The notes under the pieces are model-generated. The model saw nothing but the letters and a program-made list of their open reading frames with translations. It was not told where the DNA came from and did not search any database. The translations under genes were made by a program, and so were the position numbers. A stretch of 64,000 nt of DNA from Haloimpatiens lingqiaonensis. GTDB taxonomy: Bacteria > Bacillota > Clostridia > Clostridiales > Clostridiaceae. Shown here piece by piece: positions 26,351 to 35,699 of this stretch. The DNA lies in contig NZ_CABDWS010000005.1 of the NCBI RefSeq assembly GCF_901447495.1, forward strand, positions 1 through 64,000. Direction: 5' to 3'. The first letter of the stretch is position 1. The number at the start of each line of letters is the position of its first letter.

Positions 26351-28180
26351 ATGAACATATTTACTAGAAATGATATAAGGAATATAGCTATAATCGCCCA
26401 TGTTGACCATGGTAAAACTACAATAGTAGATGCACTATTAAAACAAAGTAATGTATTTAGAGTTAATGAAAAAGTTGAAGAAAGAGTAATGGATTCTAAC
26501 GAATTAGAAAAAGAGAGAGGAATAACTATATTAGCTAAAAATACCGCAGTAATGCATAATGGTATTAAGATTAATATAATTGACACTCCAGGACATGCGG
26601 ATTTCGGGGGAGAAGTTGAGCGTGTTTTAAAAATGGTAGATAGTGTACTTTTGGTTGTAGATGCTTATGAGGGACCAATGCCTCAAACTAAGTTTGTGTT
26701 GAAAAAGGCTTTAGAGCTAAATTTAAAACCAATTGTAGTAATAAATAAAATTGATAAAAAAGATGCTAGAGCGGAGGAAGTAATTGACGAAGTTTTTGAT
26801 CTTTTTGTTGAATTAGGGGCAGATGATGAACAACTTGACTTCCCTATAGTTTATTGTTCTGCAAAAGCAGGTATAGCAAAAAGAGAACTAGATGAAGATG
26901 GGGAAAGTATGGAACCATTATTTGATACAATAGTGAAGAATGTTAAATCACCAGAAGGTTATTTAGACAAGCCACTTCAAATGTTGGTAACTACTATAGA
27001 TTACAATGAATATGTAGGTAAAATAGCTATTGGAAAGATAGAAAGAGGAAATATTAGAAAGAACCAACAGGTAGCTTTAGTTAGAAAAGATGGAAAAATA
27101 GAAAATGTTAAAGTAGCTAATTTATATGTATATAATGGATTAAATAGGCAAGAAGTAGAAGAAGCTTTATTAGGAGATATAGTTGCTGTATCAGGAATAC
27201 CAGATATAAATATAGGAGAAACTATAGCAGATAGTAGCAATCCAGAAGCTCTTCCTTTTGTAGATATTGATGAACCTACTTTAACAATGAATTTTATGGT
27301 TAACAATTCACCATTTGCAGGTAAAGAAGGTGAATATGTAACTTCTAGACATTTAAGAGATAGACTTATGAAAGAATTGGAGACTAATGTAAGCTTAAAA
27401 GTTGAAGAAACAGATTCACCAGATTGCTTCAAAGTTAGTGGAAGAGGAGAACTTCACTTATCTATATTAATAGAAACTATGAGAAGAGAAGGATATGAAT
27501 TCCAAGTATCAAAACCTAGTGTAATATTTAAAGAGAAAAATGGAAAAAAACAAGAGCCTATTGAGTATTTAACTATTGATGTTCCAGAGGAATTTATGGG
27601 TGTTGTTATGGAAAAGCTAGGACCAAGAAAAGCTGAGCTTGTTAATATGACTTCTGCTGTAAATGGATATACAAGATTAGAATTCAAAATACCAGCAAGA
27701 GGATTAATAGGATTTAGAAATGAATTTATGACTGATACAAAAGGTAACGGTATAATGAACCATGTTTTCTATGTATATGACGACTTTAAAGGTGAAATTC
27801 CAGGAAGAAGTAGAGGTTCACTAGTAGCTTTTGAGCAAGGTGAAGCAGTAACTTATGGATTATTTAATGCTCAAGAAAGAGGAACGTTATTCATACCTGC
27901 GGCAACAGATGTATATGAAGGAATGATAGTAGGTGAGTGTTCTAGAGCAGAAGATATAGATGTAAATGTATGTAAAAAGAAACATCTTTCAAATACAAGA
28001 TCTTCAGGTTCTGATGATGCGTTAAGATTAACAACACCTAGAGCCATGAGTCTTGAAGAGTGTCTTGAATTTATAGCAGGAGATGAACTAGTTGAAATTA
28101 CTCCTAAAACTATTAGAATGAGAAAAAGAGTATTACCTAGTGCAGAGAGAAAGAGAATGGTAGCTAGAAATAGAAATTAA
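26351..28180 (+). CDS. typA: Ribosome-associated GTPase TypA/BipA
   Basis: 609-residue translational GTPase that aids 50S assembly at low temperature. G1 AHVDHGKTTIVDALL, switch II DTPGHADFGGEV, G4 NKIDKKDA, and the family C-terminus SLEECLEFI...ETPKTIRMRKR-like ending. Start at ATG 26351, nine bases after GGAGG; the longer frame from 26306 begins inside the upstream terminator. Single gene or leading mltG. Confidence 0.95.
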   Translation: MNIFTRNDIRNIAIIAHVDHGKTTIVDALLKQSNVFRVNEKVEERVMDSNELEKERGITILAKNTAVMHNGIKINIIDTPGHADFGGEVERVLKMVDSVLLVVDAYEGPMPQTKFVLKKALELNLKPIVVINKIDKKDARAEEVIDEVFDLFVELGADDEQLDFPIVYCSAKAGIAKRELDEDGESMEPLFDTIVKNVKSPEGYLDKPLQMLVTTIDYNEYVGKIAIGKIERGNIRKNQQVALVRKDGKIENVKVANLYVYNGLNRQEVEEALLGDIVAVSGIPDINIGETIADSSNPEALPFVDIDEPTLTMNFMVNNSPFAGKEGEYVTSRHLRDRLMKELETNVSLKVEETDSPDCFKVSGRGELHLSILIETMRREGYEFQVSKPSVIFKEKNGKKQEPIEYLTIDVPEEFMGVVMEKLGPRKAELVNMTSAVNGYTRLEFKIPARGLIGFRNEFMTDTKGNGIMNHVFYVYDDFKGEIPGRSRGSLVAFEQGEAVTYGLFNAQERGTLFIPAATDVYEGMIVGECSRAEDIDVNVCKKKHLSNTRSSGSDDALRLTTPRAMSLEECLEFIAGDELVEITPKTIRMRKRVLPSAERKRMVARNRN

Positions 28181-28203
28181 AGTTTAAAATGGGGTGTGAT
28201 TAG

Positions 28204-29205
28204 GTGAAAAAGAAGGTAGTAATTCTATTATTGTCTATAATTATTTTACTTACGGCTTCAATTTCTATTATAACTAAAAAGGTTAAATCACCATTTAAAG
28301 TTAAGGAAAATTATTTAGTAAATGTGGAAAATGGTGATACCTTTTATAAGGTATTAAATAAATTAAGTGATAAAGATCTTATTTTTAATGCTAATTTTAT
28401 AAAAATATATGTAAAAGGCAAAAAAATAGATTTAACCACAAAACCAGGTAAATACTTAGTGAATAAAAATACATCTTTAGAAGAATTTATATATATGTTA
28501 AACAAGGGGAATAAAGAGCTAGAAGTACAGGTAACTATACCAGAAGGATATACAGTAGAGCAAATTGCAAAGCTTCTAGATGATAAAAAATTAGTAAAAA
28601 AAGATGAGTTTTTAAAAAAATGTAATGAATATAAATTACCAGAGTACATAAAAGTAGAAAAAAATATCAAATATCCTTTGGAAGGATATTTGTTTCCTGA
28701 CACTTATCAATTTAAGAAAGATACAAGTGCTGAAAAAATAATAGATACTATGGTAAAAAGAATGGAAAAAGTATTAGAAGAGATAAAAAATGAAACGGGA
28801 ATTGAAATAAAAGATGTACAGCAGAAAGTAATAATGGCGTCACTAATTGAAAAAGAGGCTAGGGTTGACAGTGATAGGAGTAAAATTGCTTCTGTTATAG
28901 AAAATAGGCTAAAAAAGGATATGAAGCTTCAAATTGATGCCACCGTATTATACGCCCTTGGTAAACACAAAGAGGTGGTAACTATTAAAGATACTAAAAT
29001 AGAATCACCTTATAATACATATTATGTAAAGGGATTGCCAGTAGGACCTATATGTAGTCCTGGAAAAGAATCCTTAGTGGCAACAGTAAAACCTGAGAAG
29101 ACTGATTATTTATTTTATCTATATAAAAAAGATGCTTCAAAAGAGCATTACTTTACAAATAACTATGAAGATTTTAAAAATGCAATGAATAAATATGGAT
29201 ATTAA
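28204..29205 (+). CDS. mltG: Endolytic murein transglycosylase MltG
   Basis: 333 residues: N-terminal membrane anchor (about residues 4-23), LysM-like region, YceG catalytic domain. The catalytic Glu is in ASLIEKEARVDSDR, followed by DATVLYALG and LPVGPICSPG. Cuts nascent glycan strands and sets their length. GTG start. First of the mltG-trmR-U32-udk group known from Bacillus (yrrL-yrrM-yrrN-yrrO-udk). Confidence 0.93.
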   Translation: MKKKVVILLLSIIILLTASISIITKKVKSPFKVKENYLVNVENGDTFYKVLNKLSDKDLIFNANFIKIYVKGKKIDLTTKPGKYLVNKNTSLEEFIYMLNKGNKELEVQVTIPEGYTVEQIAKLLDDKKLVKKDEFLKKCNEYKLPEYIKVEKNIKYPLEGYLFPDTYQFKKDTSAEKIIDTMVKRMEKVLEEIKNETGIEIKDVQQKVIMASLIEKEARVDSDRSKIASVIENRLKKDMKLQIDATVLYALGKHKEVVTIKDTKIESPYNTYYVKGLPVGPICSPGKESLVATVKPEKTDYLFYLYKKDASKEHYFTNNYEDFKNAMNKYGY

Positions 29206-29240
29206 TAAAATAGAACTAGGTATTATTTGGAGGAATTTAC

Positions 29241-29894
29241 ATGAGTGGTATTACTTATGATTATATTGAAAACTATTTAAGAGAAATTATTCCAAACAGG
29301 GAAGGAATACTTAGTGAACTAGAGGCATTTGCTATGGAAAACTCTGTTCCTATTGTTCAGAATGAAACTGCTCAATTTTTAGAGCTTATGATTAAACTTA
29401 AAAAGCCTAAAAGAATTCTAGAGCTAGGAACTGCAATAGGATATTCTTCGATTTTAATGTGTTTAAGTTCTAGTGAGAATGTGCACATAGATACAATTGA
29501 ACGGGATGAAAAAATGATTAATTTAGCTAAAATTAATATTGTAAAGTCTGGATTTGAAGAGAATATTAACTTAATACAGGGAGAATGTCTTGAAGCACTA
29601 GAAGGCTTAAATGGAAAATATGATTTAATATTTATGGATGCTGGAAAAGGACATTATAATCACTTTTTACCTCATTGTTTAAGATTATTAGAAAAAGATG
29701 GTTTAATAGTAGCTGACAATGTACTTTTTAGGGGTATGGTAGCTACAGATGAATTAGTAAAACGTAGAAAGATAACCATAGTTAAGAGAATGAGAGAGTA
29801 TTTACAAATGGTAAATGGAGAAGAACTTTTAACATCTGTAATACCTATGGGTGATGGAATAGCAATTACAGTAAGGAGGGAGAAGAATGAATAA
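29241..29894 (+). CDS. trmR: Class I O-methyltransferase, TrmR (tRNA 5-hydroxyuridine) type
   Basis: 217-residue SAM methyltransferase with ILELGTAIGYSSI (motif I, about residue 55), the metal/substrate motif FMDAGKGHY and ADNVLFRG. In Bacillus the protein at this place methylates 5-hydroxyuridine at tRNA position 34. The U32 gene that supplies the hydroxyl group overlaps it by 8 bases, which supports this role over a generic catechol methyltransferase. Confidence 0.85.
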   Translation: MSGITYDYIENYLREIIPNREGILSELEAFAMENSVPIVQNETAQFLELMIKLKKPKRILELGTAIGYSSILMCLSSSENVHIDTIERDEKMINLAKINIVKSGFEENINLIQGECLEALEGLNGKYDLIFMDAGKGHYNHFLPHCLRLLEKDGLIVADNVLFRGMVATDELVKRRKITIVKRMREYLQMVNGEELLTSVIPMGDGIAITVRREKNE

Positions 29895-31113
29895 ACCTGA
29901 AATTTTAGCTCCGGCGGGTAATTTAGAAAAACTTAAGGCAGCCATAGACTTTGGAGCAGATGCAGTATACCTAGGAGGAAGTAAGTTAAATTTAAGAGCT
30001 TTTGCTGACAATTTTTCCAATGATCAGTTAAAAGAAGGAATAAAATATGCACATGATAGAGGAAAAAAAGTTTATGTAACTTTAAATGTTTTTCCTCATA
30101 ACGAAGATTTAGATGGATTAGAGGATTATTTAAAAGAACTTTATAATATAAAGGTTGATGCTATAATAGTTTCAGATCCTGGGATAATAATGACAGCTAG
30201 AGAAGTAGTTCCAGACTTGGAATTACATTTAAGCACGCAAGCTAATAATGTAAATTGGAAGTCTGCTTTGTTTTGGTACAAACAAGGTGTTAAAAGAATA
30301 GTATTAGCTAGAGAATTATCTTTAGAGGAAATAAAAGAAATTAAGAACAAAGTTCCAGAGGGATGCGAAATAGAGATATTTATTCATGGATCTATGTGCA
30401 TGGCATATTCAGGAAGATGCTTGCTTTCAAATTATTTAACTGGTAGAGATTCAAATAGAGGTCAGTGTGCTCAGCCATGTAGATATAAATATTATTTAAT
30501 GGAAGAAATGAGACCAGGAGAATATTATGAGATAAAAGAAGACCAAAAGGGCACATATATAATGAATTCTAAAGATATGTGTATGATAGAGTATATACCG
30601 GAATTAGTTAGCTTAGGAGCTAGTTCTTTAAAGATAGAAGGAAGAATGAAGAGTGCTTTTTATGTAGCTTCTGTAGTGAAGGCTTACAGGCAGGCAGTGG
30701 ATGAATATTTTAAAGACCCATCTAATTACAAGTTTGATGAAAAGTGGATGGAGATACTTATGAAACCTAGTCATAGGAAGTATTATACAGGATTCTATTT
30801 TAATGATGAAAATAAACAAGAATATGAATCATCTTCTTATATAAGAGATTATGATATAGTAGGTGTAGTTAGAGAATATAATCAGGAAACTGGGTTGGCA
30901 GTCATAGAGCAAAGAAATAAATGCTATGATGGCGATAAGGTTGAAATTTTAAAACCTCATGGAGATAATGAAGAAATAATATTAGAGGATATGAGAGATA
31001 TAAAAGGCAATAAAATTGAATCTGCTCCTTCTGCACAGATGCTTTTTACTGTTAGGATGGACAGGAATATAGAGAAAAATTCTATGATTATAAAAGCTAA
31101 GGAGGAGAAGTGA
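29887..31113 (+). CDS. U32-family protein, TrhP type (tRNA uridine hydroxylation)
   Basis: 408 residues. [27 protein letters not shown] at the start and the Cys-rich block [17 protein letters not shown]...[10 protein letters not shown] mark the U32 family and its Fe-S ligands. These proteins, long called collagenase-like peptidases, act with prephenate-derived chemistry to make 5-hydroxyuridine in tRNA. Bacillus has two genes (yrrN, yrrO) here; this genome shows one, matching the longer YrrO. Confidence 0.88.
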   Translation: MNKPEILAPAGNLEKLKAAIDFGADAVYLGGSKLNLRAFADNFSNDQLKEGIKYAHDRGKKVYVTLNVFPHNEDLDGLEDYLKELYNIKVDAIIVSDPGIIMTAREVVPDLELHLSTQANNVNWKSALFWYKQGVKRIVLARELSLEEIKEIKNKVPEGCEIEIFIHGSMCMAYSGRCLLSNYLTGRDSNRGQCAQPCRYKYYLMEEMRPGEYYEIKEDQKGTYIMNSKDMCMIEYIPELVSLGASSLKIEGRMKSAFYVASVVKAYRQAVDEYFKDPSNYKFDEKWMEILMKPSHRKYYTGFYFNDENKQEYESSSYIRDYDIVGVVREYNQETGLAVIEQRNKCYDGDKVEILKPHGDNEEIILEDMRDIKGNKIESAPSAQMLFTVRMDRNIEKNSMIIKAKEEK

Positions 31114-31733
31114 TGAATCGCCCAGTTTTAATTGGAATTTCTGGAGGAACAGGCTCGGGAAAAAGTACTATTGCTCAGGAGATCTATAGAAAGTTTGGAG
31201 AAGAATGCATAGCTATGATAGAGCAGGATTCTTATTATAAAGATCAAACTAATTTGTCTATGGAAGAAAGAGTTAAGACTAACTATGATCATCCAGATGC
31301 CTTTGATACTACTTTATTAATAAATCAATTGAGATATTTAATAGAAGGAAAAAATATAGAAAAACCTATATATGATTTTTCACTTCATACTAGAAAAGAA
31401 GAAAGTATAAAAGTAGAACCTAGGGATATAATTATTGTAGAAGGTATATTAGTATTTCAAGATGAAGAACTTAGAAATATGATGGATATAAAAATTTATG
31501 TAGACACAGATGCGGATGTTAGAATAATTAGAAGATTGGTAAGAGACATAAATGAAAGAGGAAGAACTGTGCAATCAGTTATTGATCAATATTTAAATGT
31601 GGTAAGACCTATGCACATGCAGTTTACGGAACCTACTAAAAGGTATGCAGATATAATAATACCTGAAGGCGGTCATAATAAAGTAGCAATTGATATTATT
31701 ACTGCAAAAGTAAAACAATTATTAAATAAATAA
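31113..31733 (+). CDS. udk: Uridine kinase
   Basis: 206 residues. P-loop [32 protein letters not shown] and the lid [13 protein letters not shown] are standard for uridine/cytidine kinase. ATG at 31113, seven bases after GGAGG, shares one base with the stop of the preceding gene. Pyrimidine salvage. Confidence 0.95.
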   Translation: MNRPVLIGISGGTGSGKSTIAQEIYRKFGEECIAMIEQDSYYKDQTNLSMEERVKTNYDHPDAFDTTLLINQLRYLIEGKNIEKPIYDFSLHTRKEESIKVEPRDIIIVEGILVFQDEELRNMMDIKIYVDTDADVRIIRRLVRDINERGRTVQSVIDQYLNVVRPMHMQFTEPTKRYADIIIPEGGHNKVAIDIITAKVKQLLNK

Positions 31734-31734
31734 A

Positions 31735-31774
31735 AAAAATCAGTTTTGTAATTTTTACAAAACTGATTTTTTTT
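31735..31774 (+). terminator. Terminator after udk
   Basis: AAATCAGTTTTGTAA TTT TTACAAAACTGATTT followed by T-run; perfect stem, ends the mltG-udk unit. Confidence 0.9.
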
Positions 31775-31795
31775 ATAATATAAATATGTACATGC

Positions 31796-31822
31796 ACTTT
31801 TCTCCAAATAGTTCATATTATA
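31796..31822 (+). promoter_or_regulatory. Candidate sigma-K/sigma-E promoter of sigK
   Basis: AC, 16 bases, CATATTATA fits the sigma-K pattern AC-N16/17-CATANNNTA, 42 bases before the sigK start. Positive autoregulation of sigK is known in Bacillus. AT-rich context makes chance matches possible. Confidence 0.4.
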
Positions 31823-31856
31823 GTAATAAGCACTGTTAGGAGGAATTTTACTGTAT

Positions 31857-32546
31857 ATGAGTAATTTAATAGAAATGTTAAGTAGCGTTACTTTTCTTAT
31901 AGCTTATGTTACTAATAATACCTTTCCAAAACCACTAAGTCAAAAGGAAGAAAAATACTATTTAGAGAAACTAAAGGAAGGAGATGCATTAGCAAAAAAT
32001 ATATTAGTTGAAAGAAATTTAAGATTAGTGGCCCACATTGTAAAAAAATATTCTTATCCAAATAAAGAAGTGGATGATTTGATATCTATAGGTACTATAG
32101 GACTTATAAAAGCAATAGATTCATTTGATAGTAGTAAGGGAACTAGATTAGCTACCTATGCAGCTAGATGCATAGAAAACGAGATATTAATGCTTATAAG
32201 AAACAATAAAAAAACTAAATCTGAGGTATATCTTCAAGATCCAATAGGGGTGGATAAGGAAGGAAATGAAATATCTCTCATGGATGTATTAAGTAGCGAC
32301 GAGGATTCAATAGTAGAGATAGTTCAAAGTAAAATACAAATTAAAAAATTATATAGTAAAATTGAAGAAGTATTGCAGGGAAGGGAAAAGTTTATAATAA
32401 AGATGCGTTATGGGTTAGAGGATGGTAAGCCTAAAACCCAGAGAGAAATTGCAAGGCAGTTAGGTATATCACGTTCTTATGTGTCTAGACTAGAAAAAAG
32501 AGCATTAAGAAAATTATATAAAGAGTTAAAATACTATAATAATTAG
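31857..32546 (+). CDS. sigK: Sporulation sigma factor sigma-K precursor
   Basis: 229 residues. The N-terminal hydrophobic pro-segment MSNLIEMLSSVTFLIAYV with cleavage region around TNNTFPKPLS resembles Bacillus pro-sigma-K. Region 2 follows ([29 protein letters not shown]), and region 4 ends in REIARQLGISRSYVSRLEKRA. The gene is continuous: no skin-type prophage interrupts it in this strain. Drives late mother-cell genes, and also early ones in clostridia. Confidence 0.92.
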   Translation: MSNLIEMLSSVTFLIAYVTNNTFPKPLSQKEEKYYLEKLKEGDALAKNILVERNLRLVAHIVKKYSYPNKEVDDLISIGTIGLIKAIDSFDSSKGTRLATYAARCIENEILMLIRNNKKTKSEVYLQDPIGVDKEGNEISLMDVLSSDEDSIVEIVQSKIQIKKLYSKIEEVLQGREKFIIKMRYGLEDGKPKTQREIARQLGISRSYVSRLEKRALRKLYKELKYYNN

Positions 32547-32743
32547 ATAAATGAAGTAAAATTATAAATAAAATAAAAAAAATTATAAAAAAATGTACCA
32601 AATAGACGAATATAGTATATAATGATAAAGAGAAAAGTATGGTTAAATTTGCTTTTTATATTAAAAAATACTTTATATAGAAGGAATAAGTTAATGTAAT
32701 GAAAAACTTAGTGATAAATAATTAATCAACGGAGGTATGTAAA

Positions 32744-33799
32744 TTGAAGACATTAAATGACTTATTAAAAATAACTGTAAAGAACAACTCATCAGATTTA
32801 CATTTGACCGTGGGGATTCCGCCTACTATGAGAGTTAATGGGAATTTAGTTATGTTAGAATGTGAAAAATTAAATGGAAAAGAAACAGAGGATTTTGCAA
32901 AAGAAATTTTAGGTGATTTATATGAGGAATACTTAAAAAAAGGCGAAATGGATACATCTTATTCAATTTCAGGAGTTGGAAGGTTTAGAGTAAATATATA
33001 TAAGCAAAGGGGAAGCACTGCTATTGCTATAAGAGTTGTGGGTTTAAAAATTCCAAGTTTAGATGAACTTCAGATGCCTGATGTAATTCGTGAAATGACT
33101 AGTAAGCAGAGAGGATTAGTATTAGTAACAGGGCCAACGGGTAGTGGAAAGAGTACTACATTAGCTGCTATGGTAAATGAAATTAATAATACTAGATCAG
33201 CTCATATAGTAACCTTAGAGGAGCCTATTGAGTTCTTACATAAACACAATAAATCTATTATAAATCAAAGGGAAATAGGAAAAGATACTTTAGACTATAG
33301 AAACGCACTTAGGGCAGTTTTAAGAGAAGATCCAGATGTAATATTAGTAGGTGAAATGAGGGATTTAGAAACTATATCCATTGCTCTTACGGCAGCAGAA
33401 ACAGGACATTTAGTGCTATCTACTTTACATACTATAGGAGCTGCTAAAACCATTGACAGAATAATTGATGTTTTTCCACCTCATCAGCAACAACAAATTA
33501 AAGTTCAATTATCAGCAGTGATACAGGGAATAATTTCCCAACAATTAGTACCTAAAATTGATGAAAGTGAAAGGATTGCAGCTTTAGAAATAATGGTAGC
33601 AACTCCTGCAATACAAAATTTAATAAGAGAAGGAAAGACATATCAGATACAGTCATCTATGCAAACTGGGGCAAAATATGGCATGAAAACTATGGATATG
33701 TCCTTAGTACAGTTATATAAAAATAAAAAAATAAGTTATGAAACGGCTTTGACATACTCTGCAGATAAGGAAATATTAATAAGAATGCTTTCCATGTAA
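32744..33799 (+). CDS. pilT: Type IV pilus retraction ATPase PilT
   Basis: 351-residue hexameric ATPase: Walker A VTGPTGSGKSTTLAAMV (about residue 126), Asp box, Walker B VILVGEMRDLETI, His box GHLVLSTLHT. TTG start behind GGAGG. No other pil gene is adjacent; the pilus operons must be elsewhere. Nothing in the 197 bases before it except AT-rich sequence with no clear promoter. Confidence 0.93.
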   Translation: MKTLNDLLKITVKNNSSDLHLTVGIPPTMRVNGNLVMLECEKLNGKETEDFAKEILGDLYEEYLKKGEMDTSYSISGVGRFRVNIYKQRGSTAIAIRVVGLKIPSLDELQMPDVIREMTSKQRGLVLVTGPTGSGKSTTLAAMVNEINNTRSAHIVTLEEPIEFLHKHNKSIINQREIGKDTLDYRNALRAVLREDPDVILVGEMRDLETISIALTAAETGHLVLSTLHTIGAAKTIDRIIDVFPPHQQQQIKVQLSAVIQGIISQQLVPKIDESERIAALEIMVATPAIQNLIREGKTYQIQSSMQTGAKYGMKTMDMSLVQLYKNKKISYETALTYSADKEILIRMLSM

Positions 33800-33802
33800 T
33801 GA

Positions 33803-33826
33803 AGACCTGAAAGGGTCTTTTTTTAT
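33803..33826 (+). terminator. Terminator after pilT
   Basis: AGACC TGAAAG GGTCT followed by seven T. Confidence 0.75.
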
Positions 33827-33969
33827 TAAAATGTATCGTAGTCTAAGAATTTAAGAGAGAAAGTTCCTAATTTGTTTCTAGAAGAGATGTTTTTATTTTT
33901 TTTGCTATTGTGGGAATGATTTGGTGATTTGGATTTTGGTGAATTTTTTGTACTTTTTCGGGAATCCAT
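33826..33969 (-). CDS. Small basic Ser/Lys/Asn-rich protein, 47 aa
   Basis: Reads MDSRKSTKNSPKSKSPN, then a Lys/Asn/Ser-rich middle, and ends LGTFSLKFLDYDTF. ATG is preceded on the minus strand by AAAGGAGGATATTT, an ideal ribosome binding site, in a gap with no + strand gene. Not recognised. Low-complexity, basic, without membrane segment; could be a spore-core or coat miniprotein or a DNA/RNA-binding peptide. It is convergent with pilT. Confidence 0.55.
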   Translation of the reverse strand: MDSRKSTKNSPKSKSPNHSHNSKKNKNISSRNKLGTFSLKFLDYDTF

Positions 33970-34054
33970 AAATATCCTCCTTTATAATTATTGTATATAT
34001 ATCTATATTATATAGTATACTACTATAAAGGAAGGAGTTCAACGTAATTGTTTC

Positions 34055-34062
34055 ATTGTATG
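34055..34062 (-). promoter_or_regulatory. Candidate sigma-E -10 box for the 47-aa gene
   Basis: CATACAAT on the minus strand fits the sigma-E -10 consensus CATACANT and lies about 85 bases before the start codon. No convincing -35 element is seen. The rest of the 33970-34195 gap is AT-rich with nothing else recognisable. Confidence 0.3.
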
Positions 34063-34195
34063 CAAAATTCAAAATATTTTAATATTTTATTAATAATTAA
34101 TAAGAATTAATATATTTTAAGTGAATTGTTAAAAATACTATAGTAATTAAAGAGGATTTGTGCTAAAATATCTTTTGAATTAGGGGGGATTTCTT

Positions 34196-35473
34196 GTGAT
34201 TATTTTTAAATGGATCATAAGCGCATTATCAAAAACTTTTACAGAAGTTGTATTTATAATCTCCATGTATTATTTATGTATATCATTTTTTGGAATTTGG
34301 AGAAAGAAAGATAGTAAAGAGGTACAACCTGAAAAGAGATTTGCACTAATAGTAGCAGCGCATAATGAAGAAGTCGTTATTGAAGATATTGTTTTAAGTT
34401 TGAGAATGCTGGATTATCCAAATGAATTGTATGATATTTTTGTTATAGCAGATAATTGTGAAGATAAAACAGCTTCAAGAGCAAGAAAAGCAGGTGCATT
34501 AGTATTTGAAAGATTTGACGATGAAAAAAGAGGAAAAGGTTATGCATTGGAGTGGATTTTTAATATAATATTCAAAAAAATGGATAAAAAATACGATGCA
34601 GTAGCGGTATTTGATGCAGACAATCTTGCTTCTAAAAATTTTTTAAAGGAAATGAATAAAAAATTATGCGAAGGTTTTAAGGTAGTACAAGGATATTTAG
34701 ATAGTAAAAACCCAAAGGATACTTGGATAACAGGTAGTTATTCCATATCATTTTGGGCAGCAAACAGAATGTTCCAGCTTTCAAGGAGCAATTTAGGATT
34801 ATCTAATCAGCTAGGTGGTACAGGATTCTGTATAGATACCGAAGTATTGAAGGAACTTGGATGGGGTGCAACTTGTCTAACAGAAGATTTGGAGTTCTCA
34901 TGTAAGTTAGTGTTAAATGGCTATAAGGTTGGTTGGGCTCATGATGCTATAATATATGATGAAAAACCTTTGACATTGAAACAGTCTTGGAGTCAGCGAA
35001 GAAGATGGATGCAAGGTTTTGCTGATGTATCTAGTAGATATTTCTTTAAATTAATGAAAAGATTCATTAAAAAGCTTGATTTAAAGGCTCTTGATTGTGC
35101 TTTGTATAGTATACAGCCAATAGTTATAATCTTAGTTGGAATATCTATGTTAATATCTGGTGCAAAATATTTTATGAATGCTTATGACATAATAGCTAAT
35201 TTTGATACGGTTGTATATTCAGTAAATATAAATATGATTACTATAGCCGCAGTACTTTTAGGTATATTACAGTTTATATATACACCTTTTATTCTTATTT
35301 TAGATAAAAAACTAGAACCTAAAATATTTTGGTATTATATAATATATCCAATATATACCATAACGTGGCTTCCAATATCTATTCAAGGAATCGTTAAGAA
35401 AAATGATAAGGAATGGTCACATACATTACATACTAGGAGTATAAAAATAACTGATTTAGAAAAGGTTAATTAA
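34196..35473 (+). CDS. Membrane glycosyltransferase, family 2
   Basis: 425 residues. N-terminal membrane segment (about 8-30), GT-A domain with FALIVAAHNEE, FDADN (DxD, about residue 140) and the processive-type motif QRRRWMQG (about 268), then three to four C-terminal membrane segments. This layout is like cellulose/hyaluronan-synthase-type or N-acetylglucosaminyl transferases (IcaA-like). GTG start behind AGGGGGG. Stands alone with its own terminator. The polymer or lipid product is unknown. Confidence 0.85.
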   Translation: MIIFKWIISALSKTFTEVVFIISMYYLCISFFGIWRKKDSKEVQPEKRFALIVAAHNEEVVIEDIVLSLRMLDYPNELYDIFVIADNCEDKTASRARKAGALVFERFDDEKRGKGYALEWIFNIIFKKMDKKYDAVAVFDADNLASKNFLKEMNKKLCEGFKVVQGYLDSKNPKDTWITGSYSISFWAANRMFQLSRSNLGLSNQLGGTGFCIDTEVLKELGWGATCLTEDLEFSCKLVLNGYKVGWAHDAIIYDEKPLTLKQSWSQRRRWMQGFADVSSRYFFKLMKRFIKKLDLKALDCALYSIQPIVIILVGISMLISGAKYFMNAYDIIANFDTVVYSVNINMITIAAVLLGILQFIYTPFILILDKKLEPKIFWYYIIYPIYTITWLPISIQGIVKKNDKEWSHTLHTRSIKITDLEKVN

Positions 35474-35503
35474 AAAAGAGAAAACTTAGTTTTCTCTTTT
35501 TTT
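35472..35503 (+). terminator. Terminator after the glycosyltransferase
   Basis: AAAAAGAGAAAAC TTA GTTTTCTCTTTTTTT: perfect stem and T-run. Confidence 0.85.
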
Positions 35504-35699
35504 ATTGTTTTAATGAGATAACTTATTAAATTAAATCTAATTGAATTTTTATTAAAAGTAATTAACATTCATATTTTTTATGATATAATTTAAATTATAT
35601 AGGGATATGAAGAAAAAGTATGCTGTTTTAAAAGGAAAAATACTTTTTGTGTTGAATATATTAGTTTAAGATGGTCTCTTAAGGAGGGAAAAGACATAA

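Noticed and set aside
27001-27432. 143-codon minus-strand frame inside typA
   Set aside because: Shadow frame; typA is complete with all GTPase motifs.
31857-32546. Possible skin-element attachment site in sigK
   Set aside because: The gene is continuous, and no duplicated core or recombinase is seen.
34035-34110. Short + strand frame from TTG behind AAGGAAGGAG
   Set aside because: About 20 codons, over-long spacing, low-complexity product; it also overlaps the presumed control region of the minus-strand gene.
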